Source: Tildeniella nuda ZEHNDER 1965/U140
Lineage (GTDB): Bacteria > Cyanobacteriota > Cyanobacteriia > Leptolyngbyales > Leptolyngbyaceae
Direction: 5' to 3'
DNA length: 49,853 nt
Assembly: GCA_019358895.1 (NCBI GenBank)
Contig: JAHHIG010000029.1
Span: 1 to 49,853 of the forward strand
This document shows, piece after piece, positions 42,383-49,853 of this stretch (positions are counted from its first letter, which is position 1; each line of letters opens with the position of its first letter). The notes under the pieces were generated by a model. The model did no database searches. It worked only from the letters and a program-made list of their open reading frames with translations, and was not told where the DNA came from. Made by a program: the position numbers and the translations under genes.

Positions 42383-43546
42383 ATGAAAATACTGACGGCA
42401 CCAAAGCTGGTTTATCGGTTGCTGGCAGGTTTGTTCTGTTTGTTTTTTCTGGTGGGTGTGATCGCTGTGAGTCAACCTGCGATCGCGCAGGGCAGTTCAG
42501 TGCAAGACTTGCAGCGGCAGCGGCAGCAAATCGAGCAGCAGCGATCGCAAATCTCCAAAGAGCACGATCGCCTGAAGAACTTAGAAAAAGCAGCGCAGGG
42601 AAACCTTCAAGGACTACGCCAGGGCATCAAAGCCACTGCTAGCCAGATCAAAACCAGTGAAACGCAGCTACAAACAGCAACGGCAAAACTGCGAGCATTA
42701 GAAGTATCGCTAGTAGAAGCAGAGCAACTCTATCGACAGAAGCAGTTTTCAACCGTCGCACGGCTGCGGTTTTTGCAACGCCAACAGACCGATCGCGGTT
42801 GGGCAGTGCTGCTCCAAAGCCAAAACCTGAACGAGTTTCTCGATCGTCGCCACCAACTCAAACGCCTTTATAAAGCCGATCAACGGTTACTGAGTAATTT
42901 TAAGCAAGACACCGATCGCATCGATCAACAGCGCAATCAGGTGGAACAACAGAAGAATCAAATCGCCCTGCTCAAACAAGAGCTTCTGGCACAAAAGGCA
43001 GAATTTGAGGCACAGGCAGGGTCACAGCAAACGATGATTGAACGCTTACGGAGCGATCGACGTGCCTTAGAGGTTGCCGAGGCGCAGCTGCTGCAAGATT
43101 CTCGCAACATCGGGCTACTCATTCAGCAGCGCGTTGGTAGTGGTGGTGTGGTCTTTCGGGGTACAGGACAAATGATCGCGCCCTGCCTGGGCGAAATCAC
43201 CAGCGGCTTTGGCTGGCGGACGCATCCCATTCTCGGTTATCAGCGCTTCCACTCTGGCATTGATTTTGGCGCTGATTATGGCACCGCGATCAACGCTGCC
43301 GACAGTGGTACCGTCATCTTTGCAGGCTGGTATGGTGGCTATGGCAATGCCGTCATTATTGATCACGGTGGCGGCATTACAACGCTCTACGGTCATACCA
43401 GTGAACTCTACGTCTCTGAAGGGCAAACAGTGCAGCGCGGACAGGCGATCGCTGCCGTTGGCTCTACCGGACTTTCTACCGGACCTCACCTGCACTTTGA
43501 AGTGCGACAAAACGGTGACCCCGTTGACCCAGCAGCGTACCTTTAG
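42383..43546 (+). CDS. EnvC-like murein hydrolase activator, M23 peptidase domain
   Basis: A 387-residue exported protein. ATG 42383 opens a signal peptide (LVYRLLAGLFCLFFLVGVIA, cleaved near AIAQG). Residues about 30-240 are coiled coil (QRQRQQIEQQRSQISKEHDR). The C-terminal LytM/M23 domain keeps the zinc motifs: FHSGIDFGADYG and STGLSTGPHLHFEVRQNGD, with VIIDHGGGITTLYGHTSELY between. Because both zinc motifs look intact it may be an active endopeptidase rather than only an activator. The upstream ATG 42362 is in frame. It ends 93 bp before the tRNA-Arg gene that marks the island edge. Confidence 0.88.
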   Translation: MKILTAPKLVYRLLAGLFCLFFLVGVIAVSQPAIAQGSSVQDLQRQRQQIEQQRSQISKEHDRLKNLEKAAQGNLQGLRQGIKATASQIKTSETQLQTATAKLRALEVSLVEAEQLYRQKQFSTVARLRFLQRQQTDRGWAVLLQSQNLNEFLDRRHQLKRLYKADQRLLSNFKQDTDRIDQQRNQVEQQKNQIALLKQELLAQKAEFEAQAGSQQTMIERLRSDRRALEVAEAQLLQDSRNIGLLIQQRVGSGGVVFRGTGQMIAPCLGEITSGFGWRTHPILGYQRFHSGIDFGADYGTAINAADSGTVIFAGWYGGYGNAVIIDHGGGITTLYGHTSELYVSEGQTVQRGQAIAAVGSTGLSTGPHLHFEVRQNGDPVDPAAYL

Positions 43547-43639
43547 AAAAGTTAAAGGGTGCAGGCTAAAGGCTTAATATTTGACTTTAGACTTTAGACT
43601 GTAGCCTTTCCAACAGTGCTATACTCGCGGAAGAGACAA

Positions 43640-43712
43640 GGGCATGTAGCTCAGTGGATAGAGCATCAGGTTCCGGTCCTGAGGGTCGGGGGTTCGAATC
43701 CCTCCATGCTCG
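43640..43712 (+). tRNA. tRNA-Arg (anticodon CCG), likely integration site
   Basis: A 73-nt tRNA. Acceptor arm gggcatg pairs with catgctc and the discriminator is G. Anticodon stem tcagg/cctga with loop ttccggt gives CCG, reading CGG. T-arm ggggttcgaatcccc-like is normal. CCA is not encoded. The integrase starts 187 bp downstream, the usual geometry for an element that recombines at a tRNA 3' end. Confidence 0.93.
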
Positions 43713-43720
43713 TAGAGATT

Positions 43721-43753
43721 AAAGCCTTGAAACGCAAGTAGTTTCAGGGCTTT
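43721..43753 (+). terminator. Terminator hairpin after tRNA-Arg
   Basis: Stem aaagccttgaaac / gtttcagggcttt (13 bp with G-U pairs) and loop gcaagta, followed by tgcgttttt. Suited to end the tRNA transcript before the integrase. Confidence 0.75.
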
Positions 43754-43840
43754 TGCGTTTTTGGGTGGGTCTCGTTTTCTGCTTTGCAGGCACGGACGAT
43801 CGCTAAATTTTGACCTTTTTTGAGTTGTTTGTCCCTTTTA

Positions 43841-43887
43841 TTGGGGTAAACTTGGGGTAAACTATAGAGCATAAGAGTTTACCCCAA
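43841..43887 (+). promoter_or_regulatory. Operator-like 11-bp repeats before the integrase
   Basis: ttggggtaaac occurs twice in direct tandem (43841-43851 and 43852-43862) and once inverted as gtttaccccaa (43877-43887), eleven bases before ATG 43899. Such spacing fits binding sites for a repressor or excision/arm-site protein that controls integrase expression. Confidence 0.6.
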
Positions 43888-43898
43888 TCGATGTCGTC

Positions 43899-45091
43899 AT
43901 GATGCAAGCCCAAGACGCAAAACATAAGGCTCGTAAAGGCTCGGCTCAGATTAAGGTCTCCAATGAGCGCTTACAACTCGTTTTCAGCGTTGGTGGGAAA
44001 CGACACTATCTTTCTACTGGCTTTTCGGATACCCCTGCGAACCGCAAACTGGCAGAGATGAAGGCGCGGCAGATTGAGCTGGATATTCTCTCTAACAATT
44101 TTGATCCGACGCTGGCTAAATACAAACCCCAGCCAATCCCTACCCCAATTACCCCAGCACCAGTCGCACAACCAGCACTGGATGAACTGTGGGAGCAATA
44201 TACCGAGTTCAAGCGTCCTAGCCTGTCGCCGAATACGCTGATAAAAGAATTTGCCACGACTAGACGGTGTATTGAGCAGTATCTGCCGACGAAAGCGTTG
44301 GCTGACGCGATCGCCATTCGAGACTGGGTCGTGGCAAACCGTAGCCCTGATGCTGCCAAACGCTTTCTGACTCAGATCTCTGCTTGCTGTCATTGGGCTA
44401 TGAAGTCTGGCATCATCTCCCACAATCCCTTTGATGGCATGGCGTTAGAGGTGAAACTACCCAAGAACCGTGCAAACAATCGAGAAAAAGAAATCGATCC
44501 TTTTACCGCAGAGGAACGGGATGCCATTATTCAAGCCTTTGAGCAGAACCGCTATTACCGGCATTACGCATCGTTTGTGAGCTTTTTATTCAAGACAGGT
44601 TGCAGACCGAGTGAGGCGATACGTGCGATTGCACAGGCTTTGCCACCGCGCTTCAGTGGAAGCACATCAGTCACGATTTTTGCTTAATTACGTTTGAGCA
44701 ATCCGTTATCGTTTCTGGAAGTGGTTTAATTTGCAGACAGGGACTCAAAACGCAGGAGTTGCGTAAGTTTCCAGCCAATCGATCACTCCAAGCTCTACTT
44801 AAAGCGATTCAGACTGAACGGCATGATCCAGAGGCGCTAGTCTTTCCCAGTCCCAAAGGCAAATATATTGACTTCCACAATTTCCGCAACCGAGCCTGGT
44901 CAAGCATCTTGCAAACACTGCCTACTGTTCGGTATCGGAAGCCCTACCAAACTCGCCATACCTTCATTACGCTGGCGCTGGAAAATGGTTTGGAAGCAAA
45001 AGATGTCGCCCGACTTGCTGGGAATAGTGCAGAGATGATCTATAAACACTACGCAGGCAATAAACGAGAATTGTCTGTTCCAGAGTTTTGA
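43899..45091 (+). pseudogene. Tyrosine recombinase/integrase broken by a 26-bp insertion
   Basis: A phage/island integrase in two frames. Residues 1-240 (ATG 43899; LDELWEQYTEFKRPSLSPNT, IISHNPFDGMALEVKLPKN, FLFKTGCRPSEAI) hold the core-binding domain and first catalytic Arg. The frame then shifts. Removing bases 622-647 of the 44 kb block (44622-44647) restores EAIALQWKHISHDFCLITFE in one frame through ELRKFPANRSLQALLKAIQT to YQTRHTFITLALENG (His/Arg motif) and AEMIYKHYAGNKRE with the nucleophile tyrosine. So an otherwise complete ~390-residue recombinase was inactivated by one insertion, presumably fixing the island in place. Confidence 0.85.
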
Positions 45092-45448
45092 GATGTTGAT
45101 CCTTCAACCGGACAAAGGTGGGAAGCAGCAAGGGATGCAAGGCTCTGTCGTTTTATCTTGACACTACTACCGCTTCCCAACGCTGCTTAGATTGCACTCT
45201 TACCACTCCTGGCTGCGCTCAGTGTTTTTGCTTTTGACCAAAGTCCGGAGCTGGAACTCGAATGCTTTGAGCACCCATACGTGTGAAGGAAGAAGACTAT
45301 AATCCAAAAAGCTTTCCAGGAAGGGGGCTTTAAACCCAACTACTTCTTCTGATAGTCAAACGTACTCCCTATTCCTCTAGTAATTTTCTGGAGACGGTAA
45401 AATCAAAACATAAAATCACAGAGACATTTTAGTTTAAAACCGTTGAAT
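45092..45448. other. Spacer between integrase and DUF2779 remnants
   Basis: No gene, terminator or strong repeat is evident. Both neighbouring genes end towards it. Confidence 0.4.
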
Positions 45449-46966
45449 TTAAGGTTCTACTCCGACTATTCCTACGAGCGATCGGTAAATTTCTACCATT
45501 GCCAAAGTGTCTAGTTGACAATAAGCGCAGAGGTCATTAGCCAGCCCTTGCTTCTCCGTTTGGTTTGTGCAGGGAATCATCGTTTCCCAAACGGTCTGTG
45601 CCTGATCGCCTCGCTGAATAGTTAAGGTTTTGTAGCTCAAGGATGGCACGAGGACTGGCAGGACATTTTTGATCGAAGTCGAGCCTCGGCAGTCAGGATG
45701 CTTGTAGTGATGCTTGAAGATGTCTTCGAGATCCCAAAGTCGGGTCGCGATCGACTCCAATTGAAATGCATAGGCAGGGAAGGCTTGAGCCAATTTTCGC
45801 AGCAGGCTCGCTTCAAAGGACTGGTGGTAGACAATGACGGAACCAGCAGGTGCAATGTCGCTGACTAATGCGACAACGAGCGGCGCTCTTGAATCGGACG
45901 TGTCGGTGTGAAGGTATTCGCGATGTTCGACCTGCCCCTTTGCGTGGAGGATGTGGCAACTGTACTGGAAGGGGAACTGCTCGTAGGGTTTTAACCCATC
46001 AAATCTAGGAATGGCAGGGTTTTGTGCCTCAAAGTCAAGAAGTGAATGGGATAGGTGAGTTCGGCGAGATTGGCAGCGATCGCGGCTCTATCCACGGCAG
46101 GCTGATGGCTGAGCACGCTATCAACGTAGGTACGCTGGTTTTCTGACAGAGGGTAGCTGGGTGACAGGTCGGCGGTCACGGAGTGTGTGCGAAGCACGTA
46201 TTGCCAGCACCCCTTGAGTAAGTAGTGCGTCTTTTTTCTTCCAGTCTAGGCGAGGGATGGTAAAGATCGAGACTTCAGGGACGTGCTGCCAGCAAGTTTG
46301 CGTGAACGGGCAAGGGTTGGGATTGGCACAGTGTTTGCCGATGGCGATAGCCTGTGCGTCAGCACGCATCACCAGTGTTAGTTCGAGGTTTTCAGTTAGG
46401 GTTACCTTAAATTGCTCCAGTCTCTTGGGTATTTCAGGCAGGAGGCGATCGACCTCTGCGGTGATGTCCGCGACCGTGAAGAGGTTTGCCAAGTCTGGAA
46501 AGACGCAGGTCTGAGTGTTAATATGCATCAACTTGGTTCCACTGATGGCTAGCCCCGCCCCAGTCAAGACGTATTTTTGAAGGGCTAAATCCCATTCATG
46601 CTCATCTTTAACCTTGCTGAAGGATTTGACTTCAATCAGTTCCTAGGTGCCTGCTGGAGTTTTTTAGAGAATGTCGCAGCGGATGAACAAGCTATCGAAA
46701 CTGAAGGTGACTTCAAATAGACAGGCGGCTCTAGCGGCGATCGCCTTTTGAGTTGCCTGCATTGCTTCAGTTCCGCTTCCCTCAATCGGTTGCCCAGCGG
46801 GAAATTGCTGACGGGCGTATTGCTCCACTTCGTTGCCCTGGTCAATGATCCGCTGTTGGGCTGGAGCTAGGGCAGTGGCTCGGTGTGGCTCCTGCACTTC
46901 TAGCCAAAGCTGCTTGTGGCATTGCAGCCCGCTCATGAAATTGGTTTTTGACAGGATGGCAGCCAT
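45449..46966 (-). pseudogene. DUF2779 nuclease-like gene with two nonsense codons and two frameshifts
   Basis: The original protein, about 500 residues, begins SKTNFMSGLQCHKQLWLEVQ (Cas4/RecB-like N-terminus) and continues to EVTFSFDSLFIRCDIL, a TAA, KTPAGT, a TAG, then ELIEVKSFSKVKDEHEWDLA (the E-x-K nuclease core), QTCWQHVPEVSIFTIPRLDW and ADLSPSYPLSENQRTYVDSV after a frameshift near 46195. A one-base deletion near 46037 breaks HFLDFEAQNPAIPRFDG, the first DEDD exonuclease motif. The rest (YHQSFEASLLRKLAQ, YCQLDTLAMVEIYRSLVG) is the DEDD exonuclease half. DUF2779 proteins combine both nuclease folds and their role is unclear. Dead in this strain. Confidence 0.85.
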
Positions 46967-47035
46967 ACTCTGTAGTGAGGTGTTTTGAGTCTCTGTTCAG
47001 AGTTAGGGTGCCCGCTTCAGGAGGCTTGCGCTTGA

Positions 47036-47611
47036 ATGCATGAAAACTTGTTGGGGAAGTATCTGACGTTGCAGGAGTTTTGCACCTGTACGCAGACGTA
47101 CCGGAAGTATGATGACCGCATTGACCCGTACCCGAAAAACCTGGAGGAGACGCTTCCAGCGTTGGAGGCTTTGTGTCAGCACATCCTTGATCCGGTGATT
47201 GACCACTTCGGCAGGGAGCGGTTTCAGTTGACCTACGGGTTTTGCTCGAAGGATCTGAAGCGGTTTTTAAGCCAGAAAGACCCAGAGACGGGGATCAAAA
47301 ATGGGCGAGTTGATTCGAGCCGAGATCAGCACATGGCACATGAGGTGAATCGGAATGGCAGGTATTACTGCGATCGACTCGGTGCTGCCTGTGATTTTCA
47401 GCTTGTGGGGCTGGAGAGCGATCGTCTCGTAGAGTGGATTCTGGAGCAGCGCTTGCCGTTTGACTCGCTGTACTACTACGGGGATGATCAACCCATCCAC
47501 ATCAGCTACAGCCCGAACCAACGGCGAGATATTTGGGCATTTACTACCAACAGGATGCCTACGAGGAAAGGGCTTGAGCCGTGGATAGAAGCTGTGAAGC
47601 GATTGGACTGA
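47036..47611 (+). CDS. Hypothetical protein with M15 peptidase/hedgehog-like zinc motif
   Basis: A 191-residue protein. It opens YLTLQEFCTCTQTYRKYDDR and contains LTYGFCSKDLKRFLSQKDPE, DQHMAHEVNRNGRYYCDRLG, AACDFQLVGLESDRL and YGDDQPIHISYSPNQRR. The order H (DQHxxHE), D (ACDF), H (PIHIS) is the zinc-ligand pattern of the D-Ala-D-Ala carboxypeptidase VanY/hedgehog fold, though the surrounding text is unusual, and there is no signal peptide. Its substrate may not be peptidoglycan. aggagg lies upstream of ATG 47036. Divergent from the DUF2779 relic, convergent with the toxin gene: an island passenger. Confidence 0.65.
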   Translation: MHENLLGKYLTLQEFCTCTQTYRKYDDRIDPYPKNLEETLPALEALCQHILDPVIDHFGRERFQLTYGFCSKDLKRFLSQKDPETGIKNGRVDSSRDQHMAHEVNRNGRYYCDRLGAACDFQLVGLESDRLVEWILEQRLPFDSLYYYGDDQPIHISYSPNQRRDIWAFTTNRMPTRKGLEPWIEAVKRLD

Positions 47612-47621
47612 AATGTTCATT

Positions 47622-47975
47622 TTACTGATGAACAATCACAGAGTCTCGACTCAATTCGATGTAAGTGTGCTGGGAGAGCAGGTCAAGAATGGTTGATAAG
47701 TTTGTCCAAAAAAGCCTTTCCAACTCTGAGTTTTTGATGTTCCCTGTTGTCACGAGCAGAAGTTTATAGGGCTGCTGCACGGTAAGAAAAGAATCGACAA
47801 AATCTGAGTCTTTGGTAATGACAACTCGTTCTTGCTGAAGGGAAAGTGCATTAATGCTTGAGTCTGGAGTCGCATTTTGCTGGGGAAGTTCTCTGGTGTG
47901 GATGGTGTCATGTCCCGCTTCTTGAAGCAGTCGGGCTGACCGAATGGGAAGTTGAGCATCGACGAGAAACTTCAT
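47622..47975 (-). CDS. DUF5615 PIN-like toxin
   Basis: A 117-residue PIN-like protein of the DUF5615 family. The motif MKFLVDAQLPIRSARLLQEA gives the first acidic residue, HTRELPQQNATPDSSI the second, VVITKDSDFVDSFL the third, and YKLLLVTTGNI follows as usual. Start ATG 47975 overlaps the upstream DUF433 gene by four bases (ATGA). The pair is a standard toxin-antitoxin module. Confidence 0.9.
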   Translation of the reverse strand: MKFLVDAQLPIRSARLLQEAGHDTIHTRELPQQNATPDSSINALSLQQERVVITKDSDFVDSFLTVQQPYKLLLVTTGNIKNSELERLFWTNLSTILDLLSQHTYIELSRDSVIVHQ

Positions 47976-48208
47976 GATGCCAGTTTGTAGATGCTTTTGA
48001 CCTGGCTCAGGCGGGCAGCGAAAAGGAGGACAGCAAAGATATCGTCTGCTTCCAAATCGTCGTAGTCAGCCAGAATTTCTTCAGTCGTCATGCCAGAACT
48101 GAGAAGTTCAAGGATGAACTCAACATGGTAGCGCAACCCACGAATGCAAGGTTTGCCATGACAAATATCTGGATGATGGGTGATGCGCTGCAATAAGTTG
48201 TTTTCCAC
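47972..48208 (-). CDS. DUF433 antitoxin
   Basis: A 78-residue DUF433 protein: RITHHPDICHGKPCIRGLRY, LLSSGMTTEEILADYDDLEA and DIFAVLLFAARL, the standard winged-helix antitoxin text of normal length. Paired with DUF5615 with a four-base overlap. It shows what the DUF433 at 16232 should look like at its C-terminus. Confidence 0.9.
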   Translation of the reverse strand: MENNLLQRITHHPDICHGKPCIRGLRYHVEFILELLSSGMTTEEILADYDDLEADDIFAVLLFAARLSQVKSIYKLAS

Positions 48209-48375
48209 GGTTGACTTGATGTTGATGGGGCATTTGTACTGAGACGCGATCGCAAAGACCGCTCCTCCAGTCTAAATCCCATAGCCTCTGTGCTGCCTGT
48301 GATGTTCGGATTGCGGGACTGGAGGGCGATCGCCCTAGCTCATGGTTGAACACTCCACCTTAACAGATTGATACT

Positions 48376-48478
48376 GCTAGCCAAAAAAATCCGTCTAGCT
48401 CGTAAGAATTTCGTCCCAGGCGTCTTGTCGATTTACAAAATAGCGTTTAGAATAACGATTAAGCTAGACGGGCTAGCC
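48376..48478 (+). promoter_or_regulatory. Promoter framed by inverted repeats upstream of the 48626 gene
   Basis: Arms ccgtctagct (48391-48400) and agctagacgg (48462-48471) are perfect inverses; outside them gctagcc occurs at 48376-48382 and 48472-48478. Between lies TTGTCG (48425) and TAGAAT (48448) with a 17-base spacer, a credible sigma-70 promoter. This fits an autoregulated operator, and a DNA-binding-like gene follows. Confidence 0.45.
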
Positions 48479-48625
48479 AAAGCGGTATTCGTCCTGACAA
48501 GCTTGGTATGTTGCAAGAGAGTCACGTCGCCATATGTAGCGTACCAATCTGAAGAACAGTCTTTAAAACGCTCTAACTAACATTTTTGCTTGTCTGGCAG
48601 GTTAACTAAATTGAGGAAACTAGTT

Positions 48626-49561
48626 ATGACTAATGCAACCCCTAGTGGGAATAGTAACGGTGTATCTAAGTCTCAGGAGAGCGCATCTGATGGTTCTAGA
48701 CGCAGAAGTATCCCTCACCCTCGTTACACACTGAGACAAGCTGAAGAATTAGCCAGACAAGCCTTTAAGTTAGGGGCAAATAAGCGTGATCAAGATGATG
48801 TTGCTCAAAAGGTTGGATACACAGGCGTTAAGAATGGAGCTTTCAGGGGATTACGGGCTACCGCGAATCAGTTTGGACTGATTGAGTATGAGGGGGACGA
48901 TTATCTCTCAGTTTCAAGCAAATGGATTAATGCTTTTCACACTGAAGACGATAATCCGGAGCAACTTACACAAGCAAGACAAGAAGCAGTTCTTCTGCCA
49001 GACCTCTACAAGCAGTTGATTGATCAGTATAAAGACCATCAGCTACCAAAGCTTGACAAGTTAGCTCGCGAACTATACTTAAATCCAAAGCATGGAATCC
49101 TCAAAGAAGCCGCAGAAACAGCCGCTCGTGTTTTTCTTGAATCGATTGACTATGCAGGCATGATTGACTCAAATAGAAATCTCAAAGTTGCTACTTCACA
49201 GGGTAACGGTGAGACGCTTACAGAGAAAATTAAAGAGCTGCCTTTAGAAGAAGAAACGAGGACTAATCAGACTAGAAGTCAACAACCTAACGCTAGTAAT
49301 TGGACTTCTTCTCAAGTCTCTAAATCAAGAACAAACACTGCTCCAGAAACAAACCCTTCTGAGCTTGAAGGGCTAGATCGACATGAGTTTACCCTTTCTA
49401 ATCATAGAAAAGTATATCTTTACGTACCTGTTCCACTACCTGCTGGGGAGAAAGAACGGCTTAAGAAATATCTTTCTCTAATTACCGACTTTATTTTAGA
49501 AGAACCTCAGCCTCCTTCGCCAAAAAGCACCGCTCAAGATGAGAAAGACTATTGGCAATGA
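48626..49561 (+). CDS. Hypothetical protein with predicted winged-helix-like N-terminal half (311 aa)
   Basis: ATG 48626 is preferred over the upstream in-frame start because gagga lies eight bases before it. After a Ser/Asn/Gly-rich arm comes HPRYTLRQAEELARQAFKLG and KRDQDDVAQKVGYTGVKNGA, then FRGLRATANQFGLIEYEGDD, which reads as a helix-turn-helix/winged segment (residues about 35-105). The middle is helical (QARQEAVLLPDLYKQLIDQY, KLDKLARELYLNPKHGILKE). A Thr/Asn/Gln/Ser-rich linker separates a C-terminal beta domain (HEFTLSNHRKVYLYVPVPLP). I have seen similar uncharacterised cyanobacterial proteins but know no function. AT-rich DNA supports recent transfer. May regulate island genes or sense a ligand. 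Confidence 0.65.
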   Translation: MTNATPSGNSNGVSKSQESASDGSRRRSIPHPRYTLRQAEELARQAFKLGANKRDQDDVAQKVGYTGVKNGAFRGLRATANQFGLIEYEGDDYLSVSSKWINAFHTEDDNPEQLTQARQEAVLLPDLYKQLIDQYKDHQLPKLDKLARELYLNPKHGILKEAAETAARVFLESIDYAGMIDSNRNLKVATSQGNGETLTEKIKELPLEEETRTNQTRSQQPNASNWTSSQVSKSRTNTAPETNPSELEGLDRHEFTLSNHRKVYLYVPVPLPAGEKERLKKYLSLITDFILEEPQPPSPKSTAQDEKDYWQ

Positions 49562-49639
49562 AACTTTCTCAATTCTATTGGAATGTACTCAGCGGATGCA
49601 AGTTGATTGCCTAACCTAAGCTTATTTGTCGAGAACACC

Positions 49640-49768
49640 ATGAACGTAAAGGATAATCAGTCTGACTCCCAAGAGAGTACACGAGAGACTCAACCCGTAA
49701 CTCAAGATCCAGTAAGTTCATCTGTTGGTAGTGCTACACAAGTAATGATGCATTGTAGTGATGGATGA
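49640..49768 (+). CDS. Short ORF at window edge (42 aa), probably a broken gene start
   Basis: ATG 49640 begins MNVKDNQSDSQESTRETQPV and TQDPVSSSVGSATQVMMHC before TGA 49766-49768. The text is a polar, Ser/Gln/Thr-rich arm much like the start of the preceding protein. A low-complexity start like this usually leads into a larger domain, so the gene is probably truncated or frameshifted here. Confidence 0.4.
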   Translation: MNVKDNQSDSQESTRETQPVTQDPVSSSVGSATQVMMHCSDG

Positions 49769-49853
49769 AGTACCAAATGGCACCAATGTGATTCGCTACT
49801 GATTTTGAGAAGGATAAGGTTTTGCGGACTAGCCGCGATACCCGTTGCCTCAA

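Noticed and set aside
47267-47635. 122-aa reverse open frame
   Set aside because: Antisense shadow of the M15-like gene, which has a better ribosome binding site and recognisable motifs.
48088-48353. Two reverse open frames upstream of DUF433
   Set aside because: They overlap the DUF433 gene in other frames and lack family features.
45092-49853. Right-hand attachment site duplicating the tRNA-Arg 3' end
   Set aside because: I found no convincing copy of the tRNA end in this part; it probably lies beyond the window, if it exists.

Overview
This window looks like chromosomal DNA from a cyanobacterium, probably filamentous. The HIP1 palindrome GCGATCGC recurs throughout, and heptanucleotide repeat arrays (ACTCCCC, GGGTGTA, GACCGCT, AGCCGTC types) fill many intergenic gaps. 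The gene families are typically cyanobacterial: NarM, neutral invertase GH100, an IlvB starting [13 protein letters not shown], PsiE-like and DUF4079 membrane proteins, and secreted pentapeptide-repeat proteins. No ribosomal RNA, CRISPR array or intact transposase was found. Identifications come from reading the translations, not from a database search.

Layout. 1-2.5 kb is a decaying end of a nucleotide-sugar locus: the tail of GDP-mannose 4,6-dehydratase, a GDP-fucose synthase relic with a nonsense codon and a large internal deletion, and a Uma2 gene between direct repeats. 2.5-7 kb holds a LuxR-type regulator, a 21-bp-period repeat array, a conserved hypothetical gene, and two secreted proteins. 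7-16 kb holds a glutathionyl-hydroquinone reductase, an M16 peptidase pair (active plus inactive subunit) split by a second Uma2 gene, a bactofilin, and a 1016-residue fusion of a PlsY-like membrane domain with a PEP-synthase-like enzyme. 16-19.6 kb is an accessory patch with a UPF0175/DUF3368 toxin-antitoxin pair, a DUF433 gene fused out of frame to a pentapeptide-protein tail, several gene remnants and tRNA-Ser(CGA). 19.6-31 kb holds ComEC with a zinc-ligand-less beta-lactamase-like domain, DUF4079, PsiE-like, NarM, a truncated BMP-type binding protein, a large membrane/coiled-coil/PLD-like/TPR protein, a peptidoglycan-binding protein, a FecR-domain lipoprotein and neutral invertase. 31-43.6 kb holds acetolactate synthase with an added zinc ribbon, PBP4, an SDR, a pentapeptide protein, a redox cluster (pirin, VOC protein, second hydroquinone reductase), a TPR-FHA protein, a CDF-like transporter and an EnvC/M23 peptidase. 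From tRNA-Arg(CCG) at 43.64 kb to the window end the DNA looks like an integrated island: a broken tyrosine integrase beside the tRNA, a broken DUF2779 nuclease, an M15-like gene, a DUF433/DUF5615 toxin-antitoxin pair, and a candidate DNA-binding protein.

How the genes work together. The clearest functional groups are three. The first is pirin, VOC protein and hydroquinone reductase on one strand behind a promoter with two matching operator-like boxes, which suggests an electrophile or quinone stress unit. The second is the M16 pair, which probably forms one heterodimeric protease. The third is a loose set of envelope genes (bactofilin, PBP4, M23, peptidoglycan-binding, FecR lipoprotein). The strongest evolutionary signal is disruption: at least six genes are truncated, frameshifted or repeat-invaded, and in two genes the heptamer repeats have become coding sequence.
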